A stretch of DNA of 37,328 nt from Saprospiraceae bacterium (GTDB lineage: Bacteria; Bacteroidota; Bacteroidia; Chitinophagales; Saprospiraceae), in contig JAHDCQ010000009.1 in assembly GCA_020629845.1 (NCBI GenBank), positions 5,190 to 42,517 on the forward strand, read 5' to 3'. Every line of letters starts with the position of its first letter. Positions within the stretch are counted from its first letter, which is position 1. The translations under genes were made by a program, and so were the position numbers. The notes below the pieces were generated by a model that worked only from the letters and a program-made list of their open reading frames with translations, was not told the origin of the DNA and searched no databases. This document shows, piece by piece, positions 1 through 7,972 of this stretch.

Positions 1-1
1 A

Positions 2-103
2 TTCACCCCCATGACGAACGAGCTAATCGAAATTGGACAAGTTGATGAAAAAAAAATTATTTTTTTTCGGGTTGTTCCTTCCATTGGAATGGTACAGGAA
101 TAA
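2..103 (+). CDS. C-terminal end of an unidentified gene (partial)
   Basis: A frame is open from the left edge to a TAA at 101-103 and gives 33 residues ending in FFRVVPSIGMVQE. The composition is plausible for a real protein C-terminus and the next gene starts 82 bp further on the same strand. The stretch is too short to assign a family. It could also be a chance open frame, because 33 codons is not statistically strong in AT-rich DNA. Confidence 0.35.
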   Translation, partial: FTPMTNELIEIGQVDEKKIIFFRVVPSIGMVQE

Positions 104-139
104 ATTTACATTTCATCTATCCAATGCCATTTTCCTTCC

Positions 140-147
140 TATCTTGC
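140..147 (+). promoter_or_regulatory. candidate -7 element before the crotonase gene
   Basis: TATCTTGC lies 39 bp before the ATG at 186. The same 11-mer TCCTATCTTGC occurs at 26179-26189, 33 bp before the S9 peptidase gene. It resembles the Bacteroidota -7 element TAnnTTTG with one base lost. No clear TTG -33 box was matched, so this is tentative. Confidence 0.3.
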
Positions 148-185
148 AGCAATTTTTGGATAAGCACTAGAAGGAATAAAATAAT

Positions 186-1001
186 ATGAATACATATACC
201 TATTTCAAAGTCGAGCTAGAAAAGCATGTCGCGCAAGTGGCATTTAATCGCCCTGAAAAAGCAAACTCTTTAGTCCTATCTGCTTGGGAAGAAATGCAGC
301 AAATATTCGAGGATTTACATCACAATCCTGAAGCACGCGTAATTGTACTAAGCGGCGAAGGCAAGCACTTTTGTGCAGGTATTGATTTGGAATTGTTGAT
401 GAACATGCAGCAATTTAATACTATGAAATGTGATGCGCGCAAGCGTGAAGCCCTGCGCACCTTTATCCTAAAATTACAAAATACCATTTCCAGTATTGAG
501 CGTTGCCGAAAGCCTGTACTAGCAGCTATACATCGAGGCTGTATCGGTGGTGGCGTGGATATTGTATCGGCTTGCGATATGCGTTACTGCACAGAAGATG
601 CCTACTTCACCATCAAGGAAGTAGACATGGGCTTGGTGGCAGATATTGGTACCATGCAACGCCTCCCTAAAATCATTGGCTCGGGTATGATGGCAGAAAT
701 GGCCTACACCGGTCGGAAAGTATATGGCGCAGAGGCAAAGGAAATTGGGCTTGTAAATAAAGTATATGCTGATAAAGAAACGATGCTGGAAGGCGTGTTA
801 GAAATTGCGCGGATGATAGCCGCAAAATCACCTGTGGTGATACGCGGCACGAAAGAAATGCTGCTTTATACCCGCGACCATAGCGTGGATGAAAGCTTGA
901 ATTATATGGCAACTTGGAATGCTGCCATGCTGATGTCCACGGATTTGATGGAGGCGTTTCAATCTAGTATGCAAAAGCGTGAACCTGTCTTTGAGAACTA
1001 G
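186..1001 (+). CDS. enoyl-CoA hydratase/isomerase family protein, delta(3,5)-delta(2,4)-dienoyl-CoA isomerase-like (ECH1 type)
   Basis: This 271-residue crotonase-fold protein probably isomerises 3,5-dienoyl-CoA to 2,4-dienoyl-CoA during beta-oxidation of unsaturated fatty acids, in the cytosol. The oxyanion-hole segments are GKHFCAGIDL (about 59-68) and RGCIGGGVD (about 117-125). The three acidic residues that define mammalian ECH1 have counterparts with the same spacing: Asp125 in GGGVD, Glu145 in IKEVD and Asp153 in GLVADIG (20 and 8 residues apart). That favours dienoyl-CoA isomerase over a plain hydratase. The ATG has an A-rich leader (ggaataaaataat). A TesB thioesterase follows 92 bp downstream on the same strand, consistent with an acyl-CoA unit. 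Family assignment is firm; exact substrate is inference. Confidence 0.88.
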   Translation: MNTYTYFKVELEKHVAQVAFNRPEKANSLVLSAWEEMQQIFEDLHHNPEARVIVLSGEGKHFCAGIDLELLMNMQQFNTMKCDARKREALRTFILKLQNTISSIERCRKPVLAAIHRGCIGGGVDIVSACDMRYCTEDAYFTIKEVDMGLVADIGTMQRLPKIIGSGMMAEMAYTGRKVYGAEAKEIGLVNKVYADKETMLEGVLEIARMIAAKSPVVIRGTKEMLLYTRDHSVDESLNYMATWNAAMLMSTDLMEAFQSSMQKREPVFEN

Positions 1002-1048
1002 TGTTTGTTTAATTTGTATAGCAGATTGGCAGAGCGTAGAGAACAATC

Positions 1049-1076
1049 CCTCTACACTCTACCATTTACCCTCTAC
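1049..1076. repeat. four 7-bp units (CCTCTAC-like) in the crotonase-tesB spacer
   Basis: Four consecutive heptads occur here: CCTCTAC, ACTCTAC, CATTTAC and CCTCTAC. Just upstream, GGCAGAG and CGTAGAG (about 1028-1041) look like a partial inverted counterpart. The unit design matches the better-preserved spacer elements at 20927, 21412 and 21892, although the unit sequence differs. It lies 17 bp before the tesB start. Function is unknown. Confidence 0.5.
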
Positions 1077-1093
1077 AAAAACGTAGTTTTTTT

Positions 1094-1954
1094 ATGAAGA
1101 CAGCAACAGAACTGCTCAACCTACTACAAGCAGAACAAATAGAAGAAAATATTTTCCGCTCCCAAAGCCATAAAACCTATTGGGGACGGGTATTCGGGGG
1201 GCAAGTATTGGCGCAATCTTTACATGCCGCTTATAGAACGGTGTCGGAGGAATATACGGTGCACTCCATGCATGCCTACTTTATATTGCCTGGCGATATT
1301 AATCTGCCTGTGGTATATGATGTAGAAAGAATTCGTGATGGACGCAGTTTTGTGACGCGGCGCGTAGTAGCCATCCAAAAAGGACGACCAATTTTTAATA
1401 TGGCGGCTTCTTTTCAGTTGGAACAAGAGGGTTTTGACCATCAAATAGATATGCCTGATGTACCACCTCCCGATGATATACTCAATGACCAAGAATACGC
1501 CAAAGTCTATGAAACCGATCGCCCTGAATTGTATGCACGCTTCAGTATTCCACGCCCGATAGAGTTTCGACCTGTGCAGCAAATCAATTGGGCAAAACCC
1601 GAAAGTGCTGCACCAGCCCGCGCGATATGGATAAAAGTAAATGGCAAATTGGACGATAACATTCGCAATCATCAAGAAGTATTGGCCTATGCTTCGGATT
1701 ATAATCTCTTACTTACTGCCCTATTGCCACACCTCAACGAGATGGAATGGGGCGGCATTCAGCTTGCTAGTATTGACCATGCCATGTGGTTTCATCGCGC
1801 CTTTCGGATGGATGAGTGGCTGCTATACTCCTTGGACAGCCCTAGTGCATCCAATGCAAGAGGCTTTACGCGCGGCACTATTTTCAATCAGCAAGGGCAA
1901 TTGGTAGCTTCTGTAGTACAAGAAGGTTTATTGCGGAAGCGGCGGAAAAAATAG
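1094..1954 (+). CDS. tesB: acyl-CoA thioesterase II
   Basis: This 286-residue protein is a full-length TesB-type double-hotdog thioesterase that hydrolyses acyl-CoA to free fatty acid and CoA. The first hotdog carries GRVFGGQVLAQSLHAA (about 31-46), HSMHAYFILPGD and the RDGRSFVTRRV motif. The second carries DHAMWFHR, where the Asp corresponds to the catalytic Asp of E. coli TesB, then SPSASNARGFTRG and VVQEGLLRKR, which supply the hydroxyl and Gln of the Asp-Thr/Ser-Gln site. The length equals the E. coli family member. It follows the dienoyl-CoA isomerase-like gene by 92 bp, so both may act on acyl-CoA pools. Three palindromes follow the stop. Confidence 0.93.
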   Translation: MKTATELLNLLQAEQIEENIFRSQSHKTYWGRVFGGQVLAQSLHAAYRTVSEEYTVHSMHAYFILPGDINLPVVYDVERIRDGRSFVTRRVVAIQKGRPIFNMAASFQLEQEGFDHQIDMPDVPPPDDILNDQEYAKVYETDRPELYARFSIPRPIEFRPVQQINWAKPESAAPARAIWIKVNGKLDDNIRNHQEVLAYASDYNLLLTALLPHLNEMEWGGIQLASIDHAMWFHRAFRMDEWLLYSLDSPSASNARGFTRGTIFNQQGQLVASVVQEGLLRKRRKK

Positions 1955-1963
1955 GAAAACTAT

Positions 1964-1977
1964 GATAGCTAGCTATC
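1964..1977. repeat. 14-bp perfect palindrome
   Basis: GATAGCTAGCTATC is fully self-complementary and begins 9 bp after the tesB stop. It directly abuts the 19-bp hairpin at 1978. It could be a protein-binding dyad or part of the transcript-end structure. Confidence 0.5.
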
Positions 1978-2020
1978 TTAGCTCAAATTTTATTTTCATT
2001 TAAAATAAAATTTGAGCTAA
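1978..2020 (+). terminator. long AT-rich hairpin after tesB, probable transcript end
   Basis: A perfect 19-bp stem (TTAGCTCAAATTTTATTTT at 1978-1996 pairing with 2002-2020) closes a 5-base loop, CATTT. No T-tract follows on either strand, so it is not a textbook intrinsic terminator. It may act as a 3'-end stabiliser or as a terminator that relies on its AT-rich stem. Confidence 0.45.
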
Positions 2021-2024
2021 AAAT

Positions 2025-2058
2025 AATTGATTGCATATACTTCTTGATGCAATCAATT
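2025..2058. repeat. second hairpin in the tesB-typA spacer
   Basis: A perfect 12-bp inverted repeat (AATTGATTGCAT at 2025-2036 and its complement at 2047-2058) has a 10-base loop. It follows the 1978-2020 hairpin by 4 bp. The rest of the 355-bp spacer (2059-2309) is AT-rich and holds only a weak promoter candidate. Confidence 0.5.
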
Positions 2059-2180
2059 GTTTTGACTACATCCCCTTAAAATCTGATTTCAAAATAAAAT
2101 TCGCTCGAATTGAATAATAAATGCTATTTAGAATATGTACAAAAATAATATTAAGACACCTTAAATATTACCATCCTCTA

Positions 2181-2212
2181 TTGACAGCATACCAATAATA
2201 CCCCTATATTCG
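2181..2212 (+). promoter_or_regulatory. candidate typA promoter
   Basis: TTG at 2181-2183 and TATATTCG at 2205-2212 are separated by 21 bp, close to the Bacteroidota TTG-N19/20-TAnnTTTG arrangement with one deviation in the -7 box. The typA ATG is 97 bp further on. Confidence 0.35.
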
Positions 2213-2309
2213 CAGCCGATTTTAAAATTATATCGTTTTAGGCAGGTCTTTTTTTATAAAGGCTTTTCTTTTGGGTTTCAAAAATGCCTAATACCGAAAT
2301 CAAGCAGTC

Positions 2310-4133
2310 ATGCAACAACAATCCATTCGGAATGTGGCGATTATCGCACACGTTGATCACGGAAAGACGACTTTAGTAGATAAAATGCTTCACGCAGGAG
2401 ACTTATTCAGCGAACGCGATAAGCCTGGCGAACTCATCATGGACAATAATGAGCTAGAGCGCGAGCGTGGTATTACTATCTTGTCAAAGAATGCTGCGAT
2501 TAGCTATAAAGGTGTAAAAATCAATATCATTGATACCCCTGGTCACAGCGACTTCGGTGGTGAAGTAGAACGCGTGCTTAATATGGCAGATGGTGTGCTA
2601 CTGTTGGTAGATGCTTTTGAAGGCCCGATGCCACAGACGCGCTTTGTGTTGCAAAAAGCCCTAGAGCTTGGTTTGAAACCTATCGTAGTAGTCAATAAAG
2701 TAGATAAGGAAAACTGTACGCCCGAAGAGGCACACGAAAAGGTGTTCGACCTCATGTTTGCTTTAGATGCTACGGAAGAGCAATTAGATTTCCCGACGCT
2801 TTATGGTTCGGCAAAATTTGGCTGGATGAGTAATGATTGGCGCGAAAAGACAGATGATGTAACTGCGCTTTTAGATGCTATCATTGAGCATATTCCAGCA
2901 CCGAAGATAGATGAAGGTTCGCTTCAAATGTTGGTGACTTCTTTGGATTATTCTAAGTTTACAGGACGTATCGCTATTGGACGTTTGCAGCGCGGACACT
3001 TGAAAGCAGGGCAGCGTATCGCATTGGCACAAAAAGATGAAAAAATTACACGCCATAGTATCAAGGGGCTGTACGGCTTCAATGGTATGGAAAAGATAAA
3101 AGTGGATGAAGTGCAAGCAGGTGATATTTGTGCCATAGTCGGTGTGGAAGGTTTTGATATTGGAGATACGATTGCGGATGCGGAAAATCCAGAAGCATTG
3201 CCTCCAATTGCAATTGATGAGCCAACAATGAGCATGCTTTTCACGATTAATGATTCTCCATTTTTCGGGAAAGAAGGAAAATATGTTACCTCTCGCCAAA
3301 TTCGTGATCGTTTAAGTAAGGAACTCGAAAAGAACCTTGCGTTGCGCGTAGAAGAGACTGGTTCAGCAGATTCATTCCGTGTGTTCGGACGTGGTGTATT
3401 GCACCTTTCGGTATTGATTGAAACAATGCGTCGGGAAGGTTATGAATTGCAAATCGGGCAACCGCAAGTGATCACGAAACTGATAGATGGCGTGAAGCAC
3501 GAACCCGTAGAGGAACTTACCGTAGATTTACCTGAACATGTATCGGGTAAAGTCATTGAGATGGTGACGAAGCGCAAAGGCATGATGCTCTCTATGGAGC
3601 CTAAGAATGATCGTATGCTATTGCAATTTGAGATTCCATCGCGTGGTATCATCGGTTTGCGTAGCAATGTGATTACCGTGACCGCAGGTGAGGCGATAAT
3701 GACACACCGCTTTCTGGAGTTTCAGCCATATAAAGGTGCGATTCCTGGTCGTCAGAATGGTTCTTTGATTTCGATGGAAATGGGGAAAGCCATTCCGTTT
3801 TCTATCAATAATCTACAAGAGCGCGGTAAGTTTTTCGTAACTGCCAATGAGGAAATTTACGAAGGACAAGTAGTTGGTGAAAACAGTCGCCCGGGCGATA
3901 TGGTCATCAACCTTACGAAAACAAAGAAGTTGAGCAATATGCGTTCTTCGGGTGCAGATACAAAGGCGAAACTTGTGCCGCCGATTATCTTTACACTAGA
4001 AGAAGCACTAGAATATATACAAGGCGATGAATATGTGGAGGTAACGCCCAGTTCTATTCGCTTGCGGAAGACGTTCTTGAAAGAACATGAGCGTAAGCGC
4101 GCTAAGAATAAGGCTTTGGCGGTGGAGGTATAG
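2310..4133 (+). CDS. typA: translational GTPase TypA/BipA
   Basis: This 607-residue GTPase of the EF-G/LepA family binds the ribosome and supports large-subunit assembly and stress adaptation. Domain I has P-loop AHVDHGKTT (about 13-21), switch region RERGITI, DTPGHSDFGGEVER (G3) and NKVDKEN (G4). A beta-barrel domain II follows (about 205-295), then EF-G III/V-like domains (for example the VLIETMRREGYELQIGQP segment near residue 375), and finally the BipA-specific C-terminal domain with GRQNGSLISMEMGKA. Length matches the family. It is preceded by a long spacer and followed by its own hairpin, so it is probably monocistronic. Confidence 0.97.
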   Translation: MQQQSIRNVAIIAHVDHGKTTLVDKMLHAGDLFSERDKPGELIMDNNELERERGITILSKNAAISYKGVKINIIDTPGHSDFGGEVERVLNMADGVLLLVDAFEGPMPQTRFVLQKALELGLKPIVVVNKVDKENCTPEEAHEKVFDLMFALDATEEQLDFPTLYGSAKFGWMSNDWREKTDDVTALLDAIIEHIPAPKIDEGSLQMLVTSLDYSKFTGRIAIGRLQRGHLKAGQRIALAQKDEKITRHSIKGLYGFNGMEKIKVDEVQAGDICAIVGVEGFDIGDTIADAENPEALPPIAIDEPTMSMLFTINDSPFFGKEGKYVTSRQIRDRLSKELEKNLALRVEETGSADSFRVFGRGVLHLSVLIETMRREGYELQIGQPQVITKLIDGVKHEPVEELTVDLPEHVSGKVIEMVTKRKGMMLSMEPKNDRMLLQFEIPSRGIIGLRSNVITVTAGEAIMTHRFLEFQPYKGAIPGRQNGSLISMEMGKAIPFSINNLQERGKFFVTANEEIYEGQVVGENSRPGDMVINLTKTKKLSNMRSSGADTKAKLVPPIIFTLEEALEYIQGDEYVEVTPSSIRLRKTFLKEHERKRAKNKALAVEV

Positions 4134-4147
4134 CAGCGATGAACTAG

Positions 4148-4191
4148 AAATAATAAGTGATGAATTGGAAACAGTTCATCACTTGTTATTT
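4148..4191 (+). terminator. hairpin terminator after typA
   Basis: A 17-bp stem (4148-4164 with 4175-4191, one G-U pair) with a 10-base loop begins 15 bp after the typA stop. The distal arm ends in TTATTTT, giving a T-rich tail. A 92-codon open frame that starts at 4157 begins inside this stem, which argues against that frame being a real gene start. Confidence 0.6.
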
Positions 4192-4556
4192 TAGGCAAGA
4201 TTTGAGGTGGCAATGGCAAATATGTCAAAGGAAGTTTTTGAGCGAAGGAAGCCATGAAATTGTAGAAAGGCGCGAATTGTCCATTAGCGACGAAAGTGAA
4301 ACTAAAATTCAGCAACGCCTGCGCGTCACCGATTTTCCGCATGTCATTGAACCATTTGAAGCGGGGAAATTAGCTTTCATTCGGGTTGGATATTTCATCG
4401 GGCAGGGGCGAACACTACGGAGCATACATGAATAAAGACATCCGCCTAAAGCAAGCCGAAAATACTGGGCAGCAAAATGATTGGGCAACTTGGTGCCCAG
4501 ACGTAGCAGTTAGTGCGGTGGTGGATTCACCGATTAATCCTGTTTTATATCCTTGA
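4192..4556 (+). other. gene-poor stretch with a possible decayed gene
   Basis: The 744-bp gap between typA and the DksA-like gene holds no convincing intact gene. One frame is open to a TGA at 4433-4435 and ends FIRVGYFIGQGRTLRSIHE. A second frame overlaps it, with an ATG at 4428 and a TGA at 4554-4556, and gives 42 residues ending CPDVAVSAVVDSPINPVLYP. That tail is protein-like, so the two frames could be halves of one frameshifted or truncated gene. I do not recognise the family. Chance open frames remain possible. Positions 4557-4650 show nothing further. Confidence 0.25.
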
Positions 4557-4656
4557 GTTTTGGTGTTCTTTTGGCTGTATAAGCGTATCATATCTTAAAT
4601 GACTGTTTGAGTTGTGAAACAATATAAAAAAATCTCAAAAAAAATTCTTCTACCTA

Positions 4657-4687
4657 TTGCATCCTAATAAAAAATAGTGCTATTTGC
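4657..4687 (+). promoter_or_regulatory. candidate promoter of the DksA/ATP-grasp cluster
   Basis: TTG at 4657-4659 is followed after 19 bp by GCTATTTG at 4679-4686, so the conserved TTTG of the Bacteroidota -7 box sits at the expected distance. The TA of the box is not in the consensus position. It would give a leader of about 185 bases before the ATG at 4878. Confidence 0.4.
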
Positions 4688-4701
4688 GCCATCTTTTTTA
4701 T

Positions 4702-4727
4702 CAATTATTGGTACGTGGCAATAATTG
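4702..4727. promoter_or_regulatory. dyad near the predicted transcription start of the DksA/ATP-grasp cluster
   Basis: CAATTATTG and CAATAATTG (4702-4710 and 4719-4727) form a perfect 9-bp inverted repeat around GTACGTGG. It sits about 10-15 bp after the candidate -7 box, where an operator or a 5' transcript hairpin could act. The regulator is unknown. The rest of the leader (4728-4877) is AT-rich. Confidence 0.4.
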
Positions 4728-4877
4728 TGACTTTTTACAAAAAAGAAGTCTATAAAGCCATATATCAATAAATTGATAAAATATTATTTGAATAAAATAC
4801 AAACATTCAAAATGTTCATTATTTCAACGAAAGTCGTCTTTTGGTGACGTATTCAATGAAGTTAAATCGGTAGTAGG

Positions 4878-5264
4878 ATGGAAAATACACTAAGATATTC
4901 TGATGCAGATTTGCAAGTGTTTGAAACACTCTTGACTGAAAAACTAAACAAGGCTTATGAACAAATAGAGAGCCTACAAGTGCAACTTATCGAGATGGAA
5001 GAAAGCATCGAAGATAGCTCTGGAATGCACTATATGAATGATGGTAATTACTCCGAACAAATCGAGTTTCTAAACGGTATGGTTCACCGACAACGCAAGC
5101 ATATTTCAGACCTAGAAAATGCCATAATGCGGGTCAAAAATAAAACGTACGGTAGGTGTGTAATAACAGGACAACTCATTGACAAGAAAAGGTTAATGGC
5201 TGTGCCTACTACGACAAAAAGCATGATGGCTAAAACCCAACTTGCACCTACACAGCGCAGATAA
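4878..5264 (+). CDS. TraR/DksA family-like protein lacking the zinc finger
   Basis: This 128-residue protein has a long helical N-terminal part (about 10-100) with a coiled-coil pattern, then a C-terminal segment KNKTYGRCVITGQLIDKKRLMA that aligns with the zinc-finger and globular end of TraR/DksA proteins. Only one of the four expected zinc cysteines remains (Cys in GRC); the second position is Thr-Gly and the distal pair is absent. Such degraded fingers are usual in Bacteroidota members. DksA relatives bind RNA polymerase in the secondary channel. The ATP-grasp-like gene starts 52 bp downstream on the same strand, so this is probably the first gene of that cluster and may regulate it. Function beyond the family is inference. 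Confidence 0.7.
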   Translation: MENTLRYSDADLQVFETLLTEKLNKAYEQIESLQVQLIEMEESIEDSSGMHYMNDGNYSEQIEFLNGMVHRQRKHISDLENAIMRVKNKTYGRCVITGQLIDKKRLMAVPTTTKSMMAKTQLAPTQRR

Positions 5265-5316
5265 GATTTCTTACCAGAGTGCCAAAAGCAGCACTCGAAT
5301 TTTCATTACAACAAGA

Positions 5317-6756
5317 ATGGCTACAAGAACACAGCTAATCAAACCGAACACGTTTGAGGCTGAAAATCATTGGTATCCGAAGGCAATGAATGCCACGATA
5401 CATCCATTGGTGAGCTTCTTTTTAAATCTCAAAAGGGAACGTATTATCAAACGCTACTGCCACCTTCATCCTGTGGTAAAGCCTGAGTATTTGGAGCAAA
5501 TCCTCAGCTACAAACCACGCTATTTTATATGGGCAGGCGCAGACCTGATGCACGTCACAAATGAGGATGGCAAACGCCAAATGGTCGTCATTGAAAATAA
5601 CTCTTGTCCATCGGGGCAAAAGTCTATGCCTTTGCTTGATGACAACCAAGAAGAGGGCGGTTATCGCTTGCTGATGGAACGAACCATTAAACCTATTGCA
5701 AAAGGAAAGAAGCGGAGCGTGTCAGGTGGATTGGCAGTCATTTATGACAAAAATCCGATGGAAGCCGTAGGCTATGCTCATGCAATGGCAGATGTTTTTA
5801 ATACAGATGTTTATTGCACCACCTACTACCAAGACGATAAAAATCCATCCGTTCAATTCAAGGATGGAGTGCTATATGTCAAAGATGAACAGAACGACTG
5901 GAAGCCTATCAAAACGGCTTTTCGTTACCTAACACAACGTCCGTGGAATCGCTTACCTCTGCATAGCAAAACGCACATTTTCAATCCAACGGTAGCTTGT
6001 TTGGCAGGTGGACGTAACAAAATGATGGCTTCCAAAGCCTACGATTTGTACAATGCCGAATTGCGAGATACAGGCTTAGAAATTCTTACCCCCGAAACAA
6101 TTTGGGATGTTAGTAAGGCAGAAATTCCGCTTTGGGTACAAAAAATGGGCGGTCAAGCTGTAGTAAAGAATCCTTATAGCAATGCAGGGCAAGGCGTTTA
6201 CACCATCGTCAATCAACAAGAACTGGATGCTTTTATGGAGCAAGACTTTCACTATGAACGCTTCATTGTCCAGAGTCTTATCGGAAACTACAATTGGAGT
6301 TCGGTAAGCAATAAAGGGAAATTCTATCATGTCGGTACAATCCCAAACGACAGAGGAAATACTTATGTAGCAGATATTCGAGTAATGGTGAGTGCCACAC
6401 CTCAAGGTATTCGTCCTTTGGTTGTGTATGCAAGACGAGCAAAGAAACCTCTGATGAGTAATATCGAAGAAGGTGCAGACTCTTGGGATATGCTTGGAAC
6501 AAATCTATCTATCAAAAATCAAGATGGCAGTTGGGGGTCAGATACCAACCGCTTACTATTAATGGATAGACGAGATTTCAATCGCTTGGGTGTGGGCTTG
6601 GATGATTTAATAGAAGGCTATATACAAACGGTGCTTTCCATGATTGCTATTGATAAGATGGCAATTCAGCTATTCAATTCTAAAAATAAATTTCGGATGC
6701 GCCTTTTTAAGTCACTTGATGACGATAAGGCACTATTGAATGAAATAATGGTGTAG
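5317..6756 (+). CDS. ATP-grasp-like protein, predicted ligase
   Basis: This 479-residue cytosolic protein is read from the ATG at 5317 (MATRTQLIKP). The frame is open upstream to 5242, but that part overlaps the DksA-like gene and looks non-coding. ATP-grasp-like features in the second half are QAVVKNPYSNAGQGVYTI (a Lys plus glycine-rich nucleotide loop), ERFIVQSLIG (hinge-like strand) and YVADIRVMVSATPQG followed by a basic YARRAKKP. The first half has the distinctive segment IENNSCPSGQKSMP. I do not see a clean C-terminal metal-binding Glu-x-Asn, so the active site may be divergent. A second ATP-grasp gene and an aspartoacylase-like gene follow, suggesting successive ligation and hydrolysis of a small molecule or peptide. 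Substrate unknown. Confidence 0.65.
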   Translation: MATRTQLIKPNTFEAENHWYPKAMNATIHPLVSFFLNLKRERIIKRYCHLHPVVKPEYLEQILSYKPRYFIWAGADLMHVTNEDGKRQMVVIENNSCPSGQKSMPLLDDNQEEGGYRLLMERTIKPIAKGKKRSVSGGLAVIYDKNPMEAVGYAHAMADVFNTDVYCTTYYQDDKNPSVQFKDGVLYVKDEQNDWKPIKTAFRYLTQRPWNRLPLHSKTHIFNPTVACLAGGRNKMMASKAYDLYNAELRDTGLEILTPETIWDVSKAEIPLWVQKMGGQAVVKNPYSNAGQGVYTIVNQQELDAFMEQDFHYERFIVQSLIGNYNWSSVSNKGKFYHVGTIPNDRGNTYVADIRVMVSATPQGIRPLVVYARRAKKPLMSNIEEGADSWDMLGTNLSIKNQDGSWGSDTNRLLLMDRRDFNRLGVGLDDLIEGYIQTVLSMIAIDKMAIQLFNSKNKFRMRLFKSLDDDKALLNEIMV

Positions 6757-6796
6757 CGTACCTATATCGGTTTTCTCAATACAAAATCATGTCAAG

Positions 6797-6835
6797 GAGC
6801 GAGAGAATGTTAGTCATTCTCTCCGCTCTTTTATT
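6797..6835 (+). terminator. hairpin with T-rich tail between the two ATP-grasp genes
   Basis: GAGCGAGAGAATG (6797-6809) pairs with CATTCTCTCCGCTC (6815-6828) across a 5-base loop with one bulged C, and TTTTATT follows. This looks like an intrinsic terminator or attenuator, 12 bp before the next start codon. It would lower expression of the two downstream genes relative to the first two, or separate two transcripts. Confidence 0.65.
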
Positions 6836-6846
6836 CAGTACAAACA

Positions 6847-7860
6847 ATGGCATACAAAATACTTATACTGACAGACCACCTTACACATACCAAAGAAAAC
6901 TCTCTCTATGTTTTAGCCAATGAATTAAAAAAGCACCCTTTAGTAGAGCGACTAGACATTGCAAGTAGGGGAAATACAGATAATCATGACTTCTTTTATG
7001 CGATGAATAGTTATGAACTCAAGGTAGCTTCACCCACAAAAAAAATTAAATTTCAGCAAAGTGGAAAGCAGTTTCTATCACATACCAATACCCGTTCTTT
7101 AATTGAATATGACTTTGTTTTTCTTCGTTTGCCTCGTCCGATACCACTTGGTTTTTTCCATTTCTTAGGGCGTTATTTCGACGAGCAGCATATCATCAAT
7201 CGTCCTTCGGGTATTTTGGAAACGAGCAATAAATCTTTCTTGCTACAAGTCAAACACCTTTGTCCGCCTATTAAATTGTGTCGAACGATGACCGATGTTT
7301 GGGAATTTCAACGACAATTTCCAATCGTACTGAAGCCTCTCGAAGATTACGGAGGAAAAGGTATCGTAAAAGTGAAAGACAATTTCGTGTATCATGGGAA
7401 GGAAACACAAGCTCTTTTTACTTACGAGCATGAACTACAAAAACAATTAGACAGAGGCGGCTATCTAGCGATGAAATTTATGAAAAATGTAGGACAAGGT
7501 GATAAGCGTGTACTTGTGGTAAATGGCAAAGTCATTGGAGCATCTTTGCGGCTTCCCCCCGAAGGTTCTTGGCTATGTAATGCTTCACAAGGCGGTTCGT
7601 CGCATGAAACTATTGCAGATGAACAAGAACGCTGGATGGCAGAAGAATTGCATAAAGTCCTTGCTCCAAAAGGAATTGGTATCTTTGGCATGGACACCTT
7701 AGTAGATGATGATGGCAAACGTATTTTATCAGAAGTAAATACCTTGAGCATTGGTGGCATTAAGCAAATTCAGAAGCTATCTAAAACACCAATTGTAGAG
7801 CAAACCGCCCACAGGTTAATGCAATTTGCTATTCAGCAGATAGAAACCACAGTTTTATAA
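6847..7860 (+). CDS. glutathione synthetase/RimK-like ATP-grasp ligase
   Basis: This 337-residue protein has the layout of GshB/RimK-type ATP-grasp ligases, which join a carboxylate to an amine through an acyl-phosphate. An N-terminal Rossmann-like part (MAYKILILTDHLTHTKENSL) precedes the ATP-grasp core. The core shows PIVLKPLEDYGGKGIVKV (about 158-175, Lys and Gly-rich loop), a GDKRVLVVNGKVIGASLRLP strand typical of GshB, GIGIFGMDTL, and SEVNTLSIGG (about 298-307), which supplies the metal-binding Glu and Asn. The neighbours are an ATP-grasp-like gene before it and an AstE/aspartoacylase-like gene after it. True glutathione synthesis is unlikely as the sole role, since no gamma-glutamylcysteine ligase is adjacent. 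Product unknown. Confidence 0.82.
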   Translation: MAYKILILTDHLTHTKENSLYVLANELKKHPLVERLDIASRGNTDNHDFFYAMNSYELKVASPTKKIKFQQSGKQFLSHTNTRSLIEYDFVFLRLPRPIPLGFFHFLGRYFDEQHIINRPSGILETSNKSFLLQVKHLCPPIKLCRTMTDVWEFQRQFPIVLKPLEDYGGKGIVKVKDNFVYHGKETQALFTYEHELQKQLDRGGYLAMKFMKNVGQGDKRVLVVNGKVIGASLRLPPEGSWLCNASQGGSSHETIADEQERWMAEELHKVLAPKGIGIFGMDTLVDDDGKRILSEVNTLSIGGIKQIQKLSKTPIVEQTAHRLMQFAIQQIETTVL

Positions 7861-7972
7861 ATTTGGTGGGGGCAAATAGTTTGGATAAAATGGAAATCCA
7901 AAATGAATGACATTTTTGTTCAAATTATTTGTCTCCTCATTACCAAAATTTATAGAACTAAAATACAGTCGT

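Noticed and set aside
3857-4342. 161-codon minus-strand open frame across the typA end
   Set aside because: Mostly antisense to typA, with low-complexity hydrophobic translation and no family features.
4157-4435. 92-codon plus-strand open frame as an intact gene
   Set aside because: Its start lies inside the typA terminator stem and it has no recognisable domain; kept only as part of a possible decayed gene.
6847-7860. Calling the second ATP-grasp gene gshB
   Set aside because: The fold fits, but no gamma-glutamylcysteine ligase is adjacent and the context suggests another product.
7907-7972. Upstream 22-codon extension of the aspartoacylase-like protein
   Set aside because: Hydrophobic and unlike family N-termini; the ATG at 7973 gives a normal start.
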